36,254 nt of DNA from Thermaceae bacterium. GTDB taxonomy: Bacteria; Deinococcota; Deinococci; Deinococcales; Marinithermaceae. The notes under the pieces were generated by a model. The model ran no database searches. It was not told the DNA's origin and was given only the letters and a program-made list of their open reading frames with translations. Location of the stretch: contig JALSQD010000045.1 in assembly GCA_026985615.1 (NCBI GenBank), positions 1 through 36,254 on the forward strand, in the 5' to 3' direction. Below, piece after piece: positions 14,967 to 23,562 of the stretch (position 1 is the first letter of the stretch; every line of letters begins with the position of its first letter). The position numbers and the translations under genes were made by a program.

Positions 14967-15992
14967 ATGGAAACGAACGAACCCACCCGGGCAGCAGCGG
15001 AAACGAGCACGAGTATCTTCGTCCGCTCCCCCGACGAGGCCATGGCCCTCTTTGGCAGCCGCGACCGCTGGCTCAAGATCTTGCGCCAGCGGCTGGGGGC
15101 CCGCATCATCGCCCGTGACCAGCAGATTCGCATTAGCGGCGAGGAGGAGGAGGTGCGCGTGGCCGAGGCGGTGCTGCGCGACCTCCTCACCCTCCTGCGC
15201 CAGGGCGCCGAGATCGACGAGACCGTGCTCGAGCAGACCCTGGCCCTCGCCGAGCGCGGCCGGCGCCTGCCCGAGGAAACCGAGGTGCGGATCGGCGGCT
15301 GGCGCCTGCCCGGCCGCCTACGACCCAAGACCCCCGGCCAGCGTCAGTACGTCGAGGCCATCGCCACCAGCGACATCATCTTCGGCATCGGCCCCGCGGG
15401 TACCGGCAAGACCTACCTGGCCGTGGCCATGGCGGTGGCGGCGCTGAAGTCGAAGAAGGTCAAGCGCATCATCCTCACCCGACCCGCGGTCGAGGCAGGC
15501 GAGCGGCTGGGCTTCTTGCCCGGCGACATCCAGGCCAAGGTAGACCCCTACCTGCGCCCCCTCTACGACGCCCTGTTCGAGATGATCGACGCCGAGCGCT
15601 TCGACCAGTACCTGGCCTCGGGCGTCATCGAGGTGGCGCCCCTCGCCTTCATGCGCGGCCGCACCCTCAACGACGCCTTCATCATCCTCGACGAGGCTCA
15701 GAACGCCACCGCCGAGCAAATGAAGATGTTCCTCACCCGCATGGGCTTCAACTCGAAGGTGGTCGTGACCGGCGACGTAACCCAGATCGACCTGCCGGCG
15801 AACAAGCATAGCGGCCTGCTCGCCGCCCAGCAGATCCTCCAGGGCATCGAGGGCATCCGCTTCATCTACTTCAAGGAGTCCGATGTGGTGCGCCACCCGC
15901 TGGTGGCCCGAATCATCAAGGCCTACGAGCAGGCCGAGTTGCGGCGCAAGGCCGAGGCCGAGAAGAAGGCCGAGGGCCGTGGCGAGGGTTGA
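14967..15992 (+). CDS. phoH: PhoH-family ATPase
   Basis: 341 residues. An N-terminal KH-like nucleic-acid-binding region (GSRDRWLKILRQRLGARIIARDQQIRISG) is followed by the PhoH P-loop ATPase: Walker A GPAGTGKT (residues 142-149), RPAVEAGERLGFLPGD, Walker B FIILDEAQN and sensor VVTGDVTQIDLP. The family is linked to RNA metabolism and ribosome quality control and almost always precedes ybeY, as here: ybeY starts inside its 3' end (14-base overlap). A TAAGCT box 11 bases before the ATG may be a promoter. Confidence 0.95.
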   Translation: METNEPTRAAAETSTSIFVRSPDEAMALFGSRDRWLKILRQRLGARIIARDQQIRISGEEEEVRVAEAVLRDLLTLLRQGAEIDETVLEQTLALAERGRRLPEETEVRIGGWRLPGRLRPKTPGQRQYVEAIATSDIIFGIGPAGTGKTYLAVAMAVAALKSKKVKRIILTRPAVEAGERLGFLPGDIQAKVDPYLRPLYDALFEMIDAERFDQYLASGVIEVAPLAFMRGRTLNDAFIILDEAQNATAEQMKMFLTRMGFNSKVVVTGDVTQIDLPANKHSGLLAAQQILQGIEGIRFIYFKESDVVRHPLVARIIKAYEQAELRRKAEAEKKAEGRGEG

Positions 15993-16404
15993 GGTCGTCC
16001 CGCAAAAGAAGCCCCCGCGGGGCCTGCGCCCGCGCCTGCGGCGCTCGATCGAGCGCCTGATGGACGAGCTCGGCCTGGAAGACAAGACCGTCACGGTCAT
16101 CCTCTGCTCCGACCGCAAGATCCGCGAGCTGAAGAAGGCCCACTGGGGCGAGGACGCCCCCACCGACGTGCTCAGCTTCCCCACCTACGAGCCCGGCGAC
16201 CCTTTCATGCCCCCGCACCTGGGAGACGTCTGGATCAGCCTCGACACCGCCGCGCGTCAGGCCGAGGAGGCGGGACACCCGCTGGAAGACGAGATGCGCA
16301 TCCTCGCCGCGCACGCGCTGTGGCACCTGCTGGGCCACGACCACGAAAGCGAGGACGACTGGCGCGGCTTCCGCGAGGTCCAGCGGCGCATCCTGGAACG
16401 ATGA
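15979..16404 (+). CDS. ybeY: Endoribonuclease YbeY (16S rRNA maturation)
   Basis: A 141-residue YbeY metalloprotein, required for 16S rRNA 3'-end maturation and ribosome quality control. Zinc-binding motif HALWHLLGHDH gives H112, H116 and H122; the preceding TDVLSFP, GDVWIS and DEMRILAAH signatures are all present. GTG 15979, with GAGGG just upstream, is chosen because it begins the conserved region; it overlaps phoH. The stop TGA overlaps the ATG of dgkA (ATGA), so translation is coupled. Confidence 0.94.
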   Translation: MARVEVVPQKKPPRGLRPRLRRSIERLMDELGLEDKTVTVILCSDRKIRELKKAHWGEDAPTDVLSFPTYEPGDPFMPPHLGDVWISLDTAARQAEEAGHPLEDEMRILAAHALWHLLGHDHESEDDWRGFREVQRRILER

Positions 16405-16769
16405 GGCAAGTACTGCGCTCCTTCGACTTCGCCTGGCAGGGCCTGCGCCACGCCTGGCGCACCCAGCCCAACTTTCGCATCGAGCTCGGCATCGGCCTGC
16501 TCGCGCTGGCGCTGAGCGCGTGGCTCGGGGTGGACCCCGTGCCCGTGCTGCTGCTGACGCTGGCGGTGCTCTCACTCGAGCTCGTCAACACCGCCATCGA
16601 GGCCGTCTGCGACCTCGTCTCGCCCGAGCCCCACCCTCTGGTCAAGACCGCCAAGGACGCCTCCGCCGCCGCCGTGCTCGTGGCCGCGGCGGTGTCGGTG
16701 ATCGTTGGAATCGTGCTCTTCGGCCCTCCACTTCTCGAAAAGCTACGTGCGTATGGTAAAATTTCGTGA
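16401..16769 (+). CDS. dgkA: DgkA-type diacylglycerol/undecaprenol kinase
   Basis: A 122-residue integral membrane kinase: an N-terminal amphipathic helix with SFDFAWQGLRHAWRTQPNFRIE, then three membrane helices. The catalytic core LELVNTAIEAVCDLVSPEPHPLVKTAKDASAAAVL holds the conserved Glu/Asn and KD residues. In many bacteria this family phosphorylates undecaprenol for cell-wall lipid recycling; substrate here is not determinable. It overlaps ybeY (ATGA) and the CorC-like gene (GTGA) by four bases each. Confidence 0.93.
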   Translation: MRQVLRSFDFAWQGLRHAWRTQPNFRIELGIGLLALALSAWLGVDPVPVLLLTLAVLSLELVNTAIEAVCDLVSPEPHPLVKTAKDASAAAVLVAAAVSVIVGIVLFGPPLLEKLRAYGKIS

Positions 16770-18166
16770 GCACTATGGACGATCGACCTCCCAGTCGTAG
16801 CCTAGGCATCCTCGCACTCCTTCCCTTCGCCAGCCTGGCCCTCGCCCAAAGCCGCGCTGCAGACCCCTACGGGGACGCGTTCCCCTGGACCAAGCTGTTC
16901 CTGCTCGTAGTGCTCTTCGGCCTTTCGGCCTTCTTCTCATCGTCGGAAACGGCCATTACCACCCTCTGGCCCTGGAAGGTGCGCGAGCTCGCCGAGCGGG
17001 AAGGGCCGAAGAGCCCGTACACCCTCCTGCAAAACGACATCACCCGCTTCCTCACCACCATCCTGGTGGGCAACAACCTGGTCAATATCGCCGCCACCGC
17101 GCTCGTCACCAACCTCGCCACCCAGGCCTGGGGCTCCACCGGGGTGGCCTACGCCACCGGCTTGATGACGCTGCTGATCCTCTTCTTCGGGGAGATCACG
17201 CCCAAGTCCATCGCGGTCCACAACGCCGAGCGGCTGGCGCGGGTGGTGGTCCGGCCCATCTACTGGCTCTCGGTCCCCCTCTACCCCATCGGCCGCTTCT
17301 TCACCTGGATCTCGGCGCTGATCCTGCGCGCGCTGGGGCTCGAGCCCCGCCAGCAACCGCTCGTGACCGAGGACGAGCTGCGCCTCCTCCTCGCCGGCGC
17401 CGAAGCCAGCGGCGCTATCGAAGAGGCCGAGGAAGACATGATCCAGAACGTCCTCGAGCTCGAGGAAACCCAGGTGCGCGAGATCATGGTGCCCCGGGTC
17501 GAGATGGTGGCCATCGAGCACTCCGCCAGCCTGCGCGAGTTCGTGCGGCTGGAGCGCGAACACCGCTACTCGCGCATCCCCGTCTACAAGGAAAGCATCG
17601 ACCAGATCGTGGGCATCGCCTACGCCAAGGACCTGCTCAACTACCTGGAGACGCCCGAGATGCTCGACCGGCTCACCGTCATGAGCATCGCCCAGGACCC
17701 GTTCTTCGTGCCCGAGTCCATGCCGGTGTGGAACCTGCTGCTCGAGATCCGCAAGCGCAAGGTGCACATGGCCATCGTGGTGGACGAGTTCGGCGGCACG
17801 GCCGGTCTGGTCACGCTGGAAGACATCATCGAGGAGATCGTGGGCGAGATCTACGACGAGACCGACGTGGAGGAGGAACAACCCATCCAGCCCCAGCCTG
17901 ACGGCAGCTTCCTCATCGACGCCCAAACCCCGCTCGACGACGTTTCCGAAGCCCTGGGCGTCGAGCTCCCGGAGGGCGAGTATGAGACCCTTTCGGGCTA
18001 CCTCTACGAGAGCTTCGGCTACATCCCCAAGGTGGGCGAGGAACAGCGCTTCGACGGCTACCGCTTCGTCATTGAGTCGGGCGACGAGCGCAAGATCGAG
18101 CGGGTGCGCGCCGTGCCCAAAGCCGTACCCAGCGACACCAGCGAAGAAACGGGGAGTCTCTCGTGA
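16766..18166 (+). CDS. CNNM/CorC (hemolysin C)-type transporter with CBS pair
   Basis: 466 residues. A hydrophobic N-terminus precedes a DUF21/CNNM membrane domain (~40-210, LSAFFSSSETAITTL, FGEITPKSIAV), then two CBS domains (~225-350, REIMVPRVEMVAIE and HMAIVVDEFGGTAGLVTLEDIIEEIVGEI) and a C-terminal CorC/HlyC domain (~370-450, LSGYLYESFGYIP). The family is linked to Mg2+/Co2+ export. GTG 16766 overlaps the dgkA stop; ATG 16775 is the alternative. TATGGT at 16752-16757 could be an internal leaderless promoter for GTG 16766. Neighbours form the conserved phoH-ybeY-dgkA-corC-cdd order. Confidence 0.94.
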   Translation: MSTMDDRPPSRSLGILALLPFASLALAQSRAADPYGDAFPWTKLFLLVVLFGLSAFFSSSETAITTLWPWKVRELAEREGPKSPYTLLQNDITRFLTTILVGNNLVNIAATALVTNLATQAWGSTGVAYATGLMTLLILFFGEITPKSIAVHNAERLARVVVRPIYWLSVPLYPIGRFFTWISALILRALGLEPRQQPLVTEDELRLLLAGAEASGAIEEAEEDMIQNVLELEETQVREIMVPRVEMVAIEHSASLREFVRLEREHRYSRIPVYKESIDQIVGIAYAKDLLNYLETPEMLDRLTVMSIAQDPFFVPESMPVWNLLLEIRKRKVHMAIVVDEFGGTAGLVTLEDIIEEIVGEIYDETDVEEEQPIQPQPDGSFLIDAQTPLDDVSEALGVELPEGEYETLSGYLYESFGYIPKVGEEQRFDGYRFVIESGDERKIERVRAVPKAVPSDTSEETGSLS

Positions 18167-18567
18167 ACACAGTCGATCTCGAAAACCTCACCATCCTCGC
18201 CCGCAAGGCCCTGCCCAACGCCTACGCCCCCTACTCGAACTTTCCGGTGAGCGCCGTCGTGGTCGGCGAAAGTGGCCGCGCATACGTGGGCGTGAACGTC
18301 GAGAATGCCGCCTACCCCCTCGCCCGCTGCGCCGAGCAGATGGCCGTGGGGGCGATGGTGGCCGCCGGCGAACGCCGCATCCGCGAGGTGCTCGTCTTCT
18401 CGACCTCCAAAGAGCCGGCCACGCCCTGCGGCGCCTGCCGGCAGATCCTGGCCGAGTTCGGCTCGGATGAGACCCCCGTCGTCTGCGTGAACGACGAGGG
18501 CAAGATCCTGCGCTTCACCCTAGGGGAACTGCTTCCTGCGGCCTTTCGGCTGAAGTCGTCGCCGTGA
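18163..18567 (+). CDS. cdd: Cytidine deaminase
   Basis: 134-residue homotetramer-type cytidine deaminase, converting (deoxy)cytidine to (deoxy)uridine in pyrimidine salvage. Substrate region YAPYSNFPVSA and NVENAAYP, zinc ligands C56 (in CAE, with catalytic E58), C89 and C92 (PCGAC). GTG 18163 overlaps the preceding stop (GTGA). The last 53 bases are antisense to the convergent methyltransferase gene. Confidence 0.96.
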   Translation: MNTVDLENLTILARKALPNAYAPYSNFPVSAVVVGESGRAYVGVNVENAAYPLARCAEQMAVGAMVAAGERRIREVLVFSTSKEPATPCGACRQILAEFGSDETPVVCVNDEGKILRFTLGELLPAAFRLKSSP

Positions 18568-19123
18568 GGACGTAGCGCCCCTTGCGGGCGTGCGCCCGGA
18601 TGGCAAACCCCAGCTCCTCCAACATCGCCTCGAGCGCCTCCGGGGCAAAGAAGTTGGCGGGCTCGCCCACGAACCGCTCTCCCCAGTAGACCCAGCGCCC
18701 CACGCCGCGGCCGGGGTCGAAGTCGTAGATCCACAAACCCCCGCCCGGTCGCAAGACCCGCGCCACCTCAGCCAGGGCGGCCTGGGGATCGGTAAAATGG
18801 TGGAGCGCCTCACCAATCATCGCCCCGTCCACGCTGGCGTCCTCGAAAGGCAACGCCTCGGCGCGGGCGGCGAGGGTGCGCGCCCCTTCGGGGGCGTAGC
18901 GCAGCATGCCGCCGGCCGGGTCCACGATCCAGTAGTCGAGCCCGGGGCGGAGGCGGCGGGCCATCCGGGTCAGGACGCCCGTGCCCCCGCCCAGGTCCAC
19001 GATGCGCGCCCTCTGGGGGCGCTCCGCGAGCCAGTCCCGCAAGATCGGTTCGGCCCACTCCGGGTAGGTACGGTGCCCCCAGCGGGCAAAGAGCCAGCCG
19101 AGCCGGTCGAAGGGAATGCCCAA
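18515..19123 (-). CDS. Class I SAM-dependent methyltransferase
   Basis: 202 residues with the methyltransferase fold: motif I VDLGGGTGVLTRMA (residues ~42-55), motif II acid in YWIVDPAGGMLRYA, ALPFEDASVDGAMIGEALHHF and VARVLRPGGGLWIYDFD. It resembles UbiE/Methyltransf_11 enzymes; substrate unknown. The TTG start is one base after the stop of the LEA14-like lipoprotein gene, with GGGAGG about nine bases upstream, so it is the last gene of the four-gene minus-strand operon. Convergent overlap with cdd. Confidence 0.88.
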   Translation of the reverse strand: MGIPFDRLGWLFARWGHRTYPEWAEPILRDWLAERPQRARIVDLGGGTGVLTRMARRLRPGLDYWIVDPAGGMLRYAPEGARTLAARAEALPFEDASVDGAMIGEALHHFTDPQAALAEVARVLRPGGGLWIYDFDPGRGVGRWVYWGERFVGEPANFFAPEALEAMLEELGFAIRAHARKGRYVLTATTSAERPQEAVPLG

Positions 19124-19124
19124 G

Positions 19125-19949
19125 CTAGCGCACCCTCCCGCCGAAGAAGACGTCGAGCAGCTGGGACCAGACGCCGGGAACCTCGGCCTTGAGCCCCCCG
19201 CGCAGCTCCACCGGCAGACCGGTCACCAACGCGGCCGCGGCCCCGGGAATCTCGGTGAGGTTCACGCGGAAGCGCAGTTCGCCCGCCCCCGCCTGACGGG
19301 GCCTGAGCGGCAGGTCGAGCGAGGTTTCGGCAACGCTGCGCCCGCCCACGACGAGCTGGAACGGGCCGCGCAGGTAAAAGCCCACCGGATTTGGGTTGAG
19401 CGCCTGAAAACCCACAACCACCTCAACGACCGAGCCCGAAAGGGTCAGGCGGCTACGCTCGGGAACGATCTCGAAGCGCGGCGTGGCGAAGCGCAGGTCA
19501 ACGCGGACGTCCTCGTCGAGCAGCGTCATCGGCCCCAGGCTGAGGGGTACGGGACCGAGCGAGGCCTTGACCGTACCGGTGATGCGCAGGCGCACCGGCT
19601 CGCCCGAGAGCAGGTGCCCCACCTCCTGGGCGGTGGCGCCGAGCGGGACGCGCAGCTCGGCGTCCACGATCTCGAAGCCGGAGGGCGGCAGCGTCACCGC
19701 GGGCAGGTCGAAGGGAAGGCTGGCCGCGCCAAAATGGAGGGTGAGGCGGCTTTCGAGCATGGGCAGCTCGAAGGCGTTGGGGTTGCTCACCCGCAAGCGC
19801 AGCGCGAAGCGCGCCTCGTCGGCGAAGGGGTCCACGCTGATGAGCTGGAACCCCTCCACCCGCGCCTGCGGGGGCACCGGTTTCTGCGTCGGCACGCACG
19901 CCGCTAAAACCAAGAGGAGGCCCAAAAGTCCCACAGCCAGTTTTTTCAC
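19125..19949 (-). CDS. Lipoprotein with two LEA14-like (WHy) domains
   Basis: 274 residues. The start GTG 19949 overlaps the aldolase stop (GTGA) and has GAGGGG eight bases upstream; the longer GTG at 19958 is too close to that site. Signal peptide with lipobox LAAC, then two similar beta-rich halves (each with the pattern FALRLRVSNPNAFELPM / VVGFQALNPNPVGFYLRGPF, the N-P-N-x-hydrophobic signature of LEA14/WHy domains). It should be a membrane-anchored periplasmic protein; WHy domains occur in desiccation and stress proteins. Role in the operon unknown. Confidence 0.85.
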   Translation of the reverse strand: MKKLAVGLLGLLLVLAACVPTQKPVPPQARVEGFQLISVDPFADEARFALRLRVSNPNAFELPMLESRLTLHFGAASLPFDLPAVTLPPSGFEIVDAELRVPLGATAQEVGHLLSGEPVRLRITGTVKASLGPVPLSLGPMTLLDEDVRVDLRFATPRFEIVPERSRLTLSGSVVEVVVGFQALNPNPVGFYLRGPFQLVVGGRSVAETSLDLPLRPRQAGAGELRFRVNLTEIPGAAAALVTGLPVELRGGLKAEVPGVWSQLLDVFFGGRVR

Positions 19950-20794
19950 AACAACCACCCCTCTTCCGCCAAGCGTTCGAGCAACGGCTGCATCTCAGGC
20001 CACGCGAGGCTCGTTTCGGGCAGGGGCGCGCGTGGGTACCCCACAGGCAGACCCAGGTGCCGCAGGCTCTGCTTGAGCAGCGGAATGCCGCCGCGCGCCA
20101 CCCGCGCGGCCAGCTCGTAGGCAAGACCGGCGAGCATCGGGTCCAGCTGGCCCGCGGCGGCCTGCCGGAAGACCTCGGCGTAGAGCCGGGGCGCCAGGTT
20201 GGCCACGGCCAGGATCGCGCCGGCTGCGCCGCTCGCCACCGCCGCGGGCAGGGTGGTACCGCTGCCGGTAAAGACGCGCAGACCGGGCGCGAAGCGGCGG
20301 TAGTGCTCGAGCCGCGCCATCTCGCCGCTCGAGTCCTTGATGCCGGTGATGCGGGGATGGCGGGCCAGCTCCACGACCACCTCCACCGGGAAGGCGGCCT
20401 TGGTGAAGACGGGAACGTGGTACATCCAGACCTCGCCCACCTCGGCGAGGCCCTCGAAGTAGGCGCGGAAAGCGGCCGAGTCCAGGGCCCGCTCATAAAA
20501 GCGCGGCGGCATCGCCAGGAGCACGTCGGCGCCATGGGCCACGGCGGCCTCGGCATGGCGGCGGGCCAGCGCCAATGACTCGTCGCCCACGCCCACCCAC
20601 AGCCTCCCCGGCACCTGGATGTCCGCAAGCAGGGCCTCGCGTTCTTCGGGAGCAAAAGCCACCGCCTCTCCGGTGGAGCCCCAGACTAAAAACCCGTCCA
20701 CGTGTGGTGCGAGCCGGTCTACCAGTGCCTGCGTCGCTCCGGCGTCAGCCCGCCCCTGGCGGTCGGTGGCGGTGAGCAGGGCGGGAACGATCAC
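19946..20794 (-). CDS. Dihydrodipicolinate synthase/N-acetylneuraminate lyase family aldolase
   Basis: 282-residue Schiff-base aldolase barrel of the DapA/NAL superfamily: pyruvate-carboxylate site GSTGE (39-43), catalytic Tyr125 in MYHVPVF and Schiff-base Lys153 in GIKDSSG. The superfamily cleaves or forms 2-keto-3-deoxy acids. True DapA is not implied: Thermaceae make lysine by the aminoadipate route (general knowledge), and the YHVP motif replaces the usual YNxP. GTG start overlaps the upstream membrane-protein stop by four bases, and its own stop overlaps the lipoprotein start. Confidence 0.9.
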   Translation of the reverse strand: MIVPALLTATDRQGRADAGATQALVDRLAPHVDGFLVWGSTGEAVAFAPEEREALLADIQVPGRLWVGVGDESLALARRHAEAAVAHGADVLLAMPPRFYERALDSAAFRAYFEGLAEVGEVWMYHVPVFTKAAFPVEVVVELARHPRITGIKDSSGEMARLEHYRRFAPGLRVFTGSGTTLPAAVASGAAGAILAVANLAPRLYAEVFRQAAAGQLDPMLAGLAYELAARVARGGIPLLKQSLRHLGLPVGYPRAPLPETSLAWPEMQPLLERLAEEGWLL

Positions 20795-22815
20795 CGGCTC
20801 ACCTCACCGAACCAGAGCACCAGGTGGGGAAGGTAGGCGGTCGCCAGAAGCGCGACGCCGGTGGTAAGGCGGCCGTCCAGAAGCGCCACCGCACCAAAGG
20901 CCGCAAGCACCAGGAGCACCACGCCCCAGCCCTTGCCCAGGCTATTGCTGCCGGGAACGAGAAGCTCGAGTGCCTTCACCACCACCCCGCCGGCGCGGAA
21001 GGCGCCGCGCGGGCGCGGCAGCACCAGCACCCAGAGGTGCAGCAACAGCCACAGGCCCAGCAGCACGAGCGCGAACCAGGCCCACGCCGACTCGGTCAGC
21101 CCCAAAAGCTCGAGCGGCCGGGTCGGGTGCTGCGGCCAGGCGGCAAGCGCTCCCCAGAGGTAGACCCGGCAGAGGTCGCGCGCGCGGGGCTCGCCCAGGC
21201 GCGTCACCCCGGCCTCGCGGTAGACCGCGGTCCAGGTATCGCCCACCCCCGCGATCCGTTTGCGCACCGGCGGGTAGGCGGCCTCGAGCCGATAGGCGCT
21301 GGCCAGGGCCGCCTCGTCGCCGGTGAGGCGATAGCGCAGCGCCTCGGCGAAGGCCAGCGGCACCTCGCCCGAGGGCAAAGCGGCGCGCGCCTTCTCGGCG
21401 TCCTGCGGGGCCAGCGCCGCCGCCCTCAGGGCGTCCAGCCCCGGCGAGGCGGGCCAGGTCGTCCAGACCGACTCGGAGCCCACCAGGGTGGCGCGGTCGA
21501 GCGGCAGGGTCGCGCTGGCGTCTTCGAAGCCGCGGGTGTAGCCCCATAGCAGGCCGACCACGAGGAGCGCCAGGAAGAGCAACAGCGCCAGCAGCCGCTC
21601 GCCCCAGCTCGCGTAGGCCAGCAGCAAGTGGCGCAGACGGCGGATCGGGTTGCGGCTCCAGCTGCCCAGCCAGCCGCCCCAATCGGCGAGCCCGCGCCGC
21701 TGGGCCGGGAAGTAGCGGAAGAAGACGACCACCATCAACACCAGGTAAGCCAGCGCGAGCGCCAGCGCTGTCCAGCGCAGCGGAGCAGTCCGGAGCGCGG
21801 GCTGGAAGACGCGGGTCTGGTCGAGGGCGGCGCGCAGCGACAGCGCCTCGGCGGGCCAGCCCCGCGCCTCAAAGGCGTCCGCCTGCTCCGCGAAGAAGGC
21901 CGCCGCGTCCGGATGCAGCGGCGCATAGCGCAATAGCGCCAGGGTCAGGTCGCGAGCGCGCTCGGGGGCGCCGTTCATCTGGCCGCGCGCCGCCTGCTGC
22001 CAGCGGTCGGTCCAGGCGCGCGCGCCCTCGCCCCAGACGAGCTCGGGTCGATGACCCCGGGCCAGCAGGTCGCGCCCCCAGGCCTCCAGGTCGTCCGCGT
22101 CGAGCGCGGCGGGATCGAGCGCCCAGTAGGCCCAGTAGGGGCGGTAGCCCGTCGCGTCCGCGGGCAGTCGGTCGGCCACGCCGTGCTCACGCCAGAAAGC
22201 GTCCAGGCGGCGCAGGGGGTCGAGGCGGTCCCAGCCGTCCAGATAAGGCCCCGACTGCGGACCGAGCGCATCCAGCCCCAGGCGCCGGCCGTCGGCCAGG
22301 CGCAGCGTGGGGCCAGGCTCGAGCGCGGCCACGCCCGCGGGCGGGTAGTAGCCCTGGAGCGCCGCCCCCTCCTCGTAGGGAACGCGCACCACCATCGGCG
22401 CCCTCCGCACGGCCAGGTAGACGGCGTCGGGGGCCGCCAGCGGCTCCAGCCAGTCGAGCGCGGGCAGGGGCAGCAGCCGCTCGCCAATGCGGAGGCCGTC
22501 GGCCTCGAGCCGCGCCGCGGGCGGCGGTGCGGCCACGCCGAGCTCGGCGGTCAGCACCCGATCGGGTGCGTAGAGCTTGAAGCTGTAGCGTCCGGGCTCC
22601 GGCGGCGTCCAGGTGAGTACGCCGCCGTTCTCGGTGGTCACCAGCGTCTTCACCTGCACCCCCGCGGGGCCCTCGATGTCAATCGGGTAGGCCCCGGGCT
22701 CGAGCCCTTCGGCGGTGATCGTTACCGGCACGCCGGCCTGCGCGGTCTCGGGCAGGACCAGGCCCTGCGCCAGGGCCACGCCCAGGAGCAGCATGAGCGT
22801 CCAGAGTCGTCGCAT
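20791..22815 (-). CDS. Large membrane protein with N-terminal Ig-like domain
   Basis: 674 residues, family not recognised. ATG 22815 gives a signal peptide (MRRLW, hydrophobic, cleavage near ALAQ) and an Ig-like beta domain (~25-100, PVTITAEGLEPGAYPIDI... WTPPEPGRYSFKLY). The middle (~100-350) is a helical Trp- and Tyr-rich extracytoplasmic region. The second half has about six membrane helices (around 355-375, 410-430, 560-580, 605-650) around a second soluble loop. CACAAT six bases before the start is a weak leaderless -10. It heads the operon with aldolase, lipoprotein and methyltransferase. Possibly an envelope or polysaccharide-related protein, but nothing in the sequence settles it. Confidence 0.78.
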   Translation of the reverse strand: MRRLWTLMLLLGVALAQGLVLPETAQAGVPVTITAEGLEPGAYPIDIEGPAGVQVKTLVTTENGGVLTWTPPEPGRYSFKLYAPDRVLTAELGVAAPPPAARLEADGLRIGERLLPLPALDWLEPLAAPDAVYLAVRRAPMVVRVPYEEGAALQGYYPPAGVAALEPGPTLRLADGRRLGLDALGPQSGPYLDGWDRLDPLRRLDAFWREHGVADRLPADATGYRPYWAYWALDPAALDADDLEAWGRDLLARGHRPELVWGEGARAWTDRWQQAARGQMNGAPERARDLTLALLRYAPLHPDAAAFFAEQADAFEARGWPAEALSLRAALDQTRVFQPALRTAPLRWTALALALAYLVLMVVVFFRYFPAQRRGLADWGGWLGSWSRNPIRRLRHLLLAYASWGERLLALLLFLALLVVGLLWGYTRGFEDASATLPLDRATLVGSESVWTTWPASPGLDALRAAALAPQDAEKARAALPSGEVPLAFAEALRYRLTGDEAALASAYRLEAAYPPVRKRIAGVGDTWTAVYREAGVTRLGEPRARDLCRVYLWGALAAWPQHPTRPLELLGLTESAWAWFALVLLGLWLLLHLWVLVLPRPRGAFRAGGVVVKALELLVPGSNSLGKGWGVVLLVLAAFGAVALLDGRLTTGVALLATAYLPHLVLWFGEVSR

Positions 22816-22853
22816 ACCCCCATTGTGCCACGAGCGCGCGCCGCGCCCCCGGA

Positions 22854-22859
22854 TAGAAT
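22854..22859 (+). promoter_or_regulatory. Leaderless -10 box for sdaAB
   Basis: TAGAAT ends seven bases before ATG 22867, identical in sequence and spacing to the box at 8936-8941. Confidence 0.6.
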
Positions 22860-22866
22860 GGCGGAC

Positions 22867-23532
22867 ATGGGATTCCTCGACATGATCGGGCCCGTGATGG
22901 TGGGCCCGTCCTCGAGCCACACCGCCGGCGCGGCCCGGATCGCCTGGCTGGCGCGGCAGCTGCTGGAAGACCCGCCCGGGCGCGTCCGTTTCGGGCTGCA
23001 CGGCAGTTTCGCCAAGACCGGGCGCGGCCACGGCACCCACCTGGCGCTCCTGGGCGGCGTGCTGGGGCTGGCCGCCGACGACGCGCGCATCAAGCAGGCC
23101 TTCGAGCTGGCGCGCGAGGCCGGACTGGACTACGCCTTCGAAGCTGTCGAGCTCGGTGACGTCCACCCCAACACGGTCCGCATCGAGCTCGAGAACGCAC
23201 GCGAGCGGCACGTCGTGATCGGGAGCTCGATCGGCGGCGGGCTGGTGCGCATCTGGAAGGTGGACGGCCTCGACGCCTACCTCACCGGCGAATCCCCCGC
23301 GCTGTTGGTGCTGCACAGCGACACCCCCGGCGTCATCGCCCGGGTGGCGCGGGTGTTGGCCGACGACGAGGTGAACATCGCCCGCATCGTCTCGGGCCGG
23401 GCTCAGAAGGGCGGCGACGCGCTGATGAGCCTGGAGGTGGACCGCGAGCTCAGCGCCATCGGGCTCGAGTACCTGCGGCACCTCTCCTACATCCACTGGG
23501 CGCGGGCGCTGCCGCCGCTGCCCGGGGTTTAG
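22867..23532 (+). CDS. sdaAB: L-serine dehydratase, iron-sulfur type, beta subunit
   Basis: 221 residues. The N-terminal domain has the family signature DMIGPVMVGPSSSHTAG and GSFAKTGRGHGTHLALLGG; residues ~145-221 form an ACT domain (LLVLHSDTPGVIARVARVLADDEVNIARI), the usual serine-binding module. With the alpha subunit it deaminates L-serine to pyruvate and ammonia. The alpha gene, commonly adjacent, is not in the window. The stop codon lies within the operator of the next gene. Confidence 0.93.
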   Translation: MGFLDMIGPVMVGPSSSHTAGAARIAWLARQLLEDPPGRVRFGLHGSFAKTGRGHGTHLALLGGVLGLAADDARIKQAFELAREAGLDYAFEAVELGDVHPNTVRIELENARERHVVIGSSIGGGLVRIWKVDGLDAYLTGESPALLVLHSDTPGVIARVARVLADDEVNIARIVSGRAQKGGDALMSLEVDRELSAIGLEYLRHLSYIHWARALPPLPGV

Positions 23533-23562
23533 AAAGTTTATTATTGACTAAACGAAGTAAAC
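23527..23562. promoter_or_regulatory. Four-box symmetric operator of the GbsR/MarR-type regulator
   Basis: GTTTA-N4-GTTTA-N8-TAAAC-N4-TAAAC, perfectly two-fold symmetric: boxes at 23527-23531, 23536-23540, 23549-23553 and 23558-23562. The centre holds the -35 TTGACT, so binding would block RNA polymerase. The arrangement fits two regulator dimers or one dimer reading 9-bp-spaced half sites. Placement directly upstream of the regulator gene suggests autorepression of the whole export operon. Confidence 0.8.

Noticed and set aside
22051..22866. In-frame N-terminal extension of sdaAB over the divergent membrane gene
   Set aside because: Extension is unlike the family; the leaderless TAGAAT box and family N-terminus place the start at 22867.
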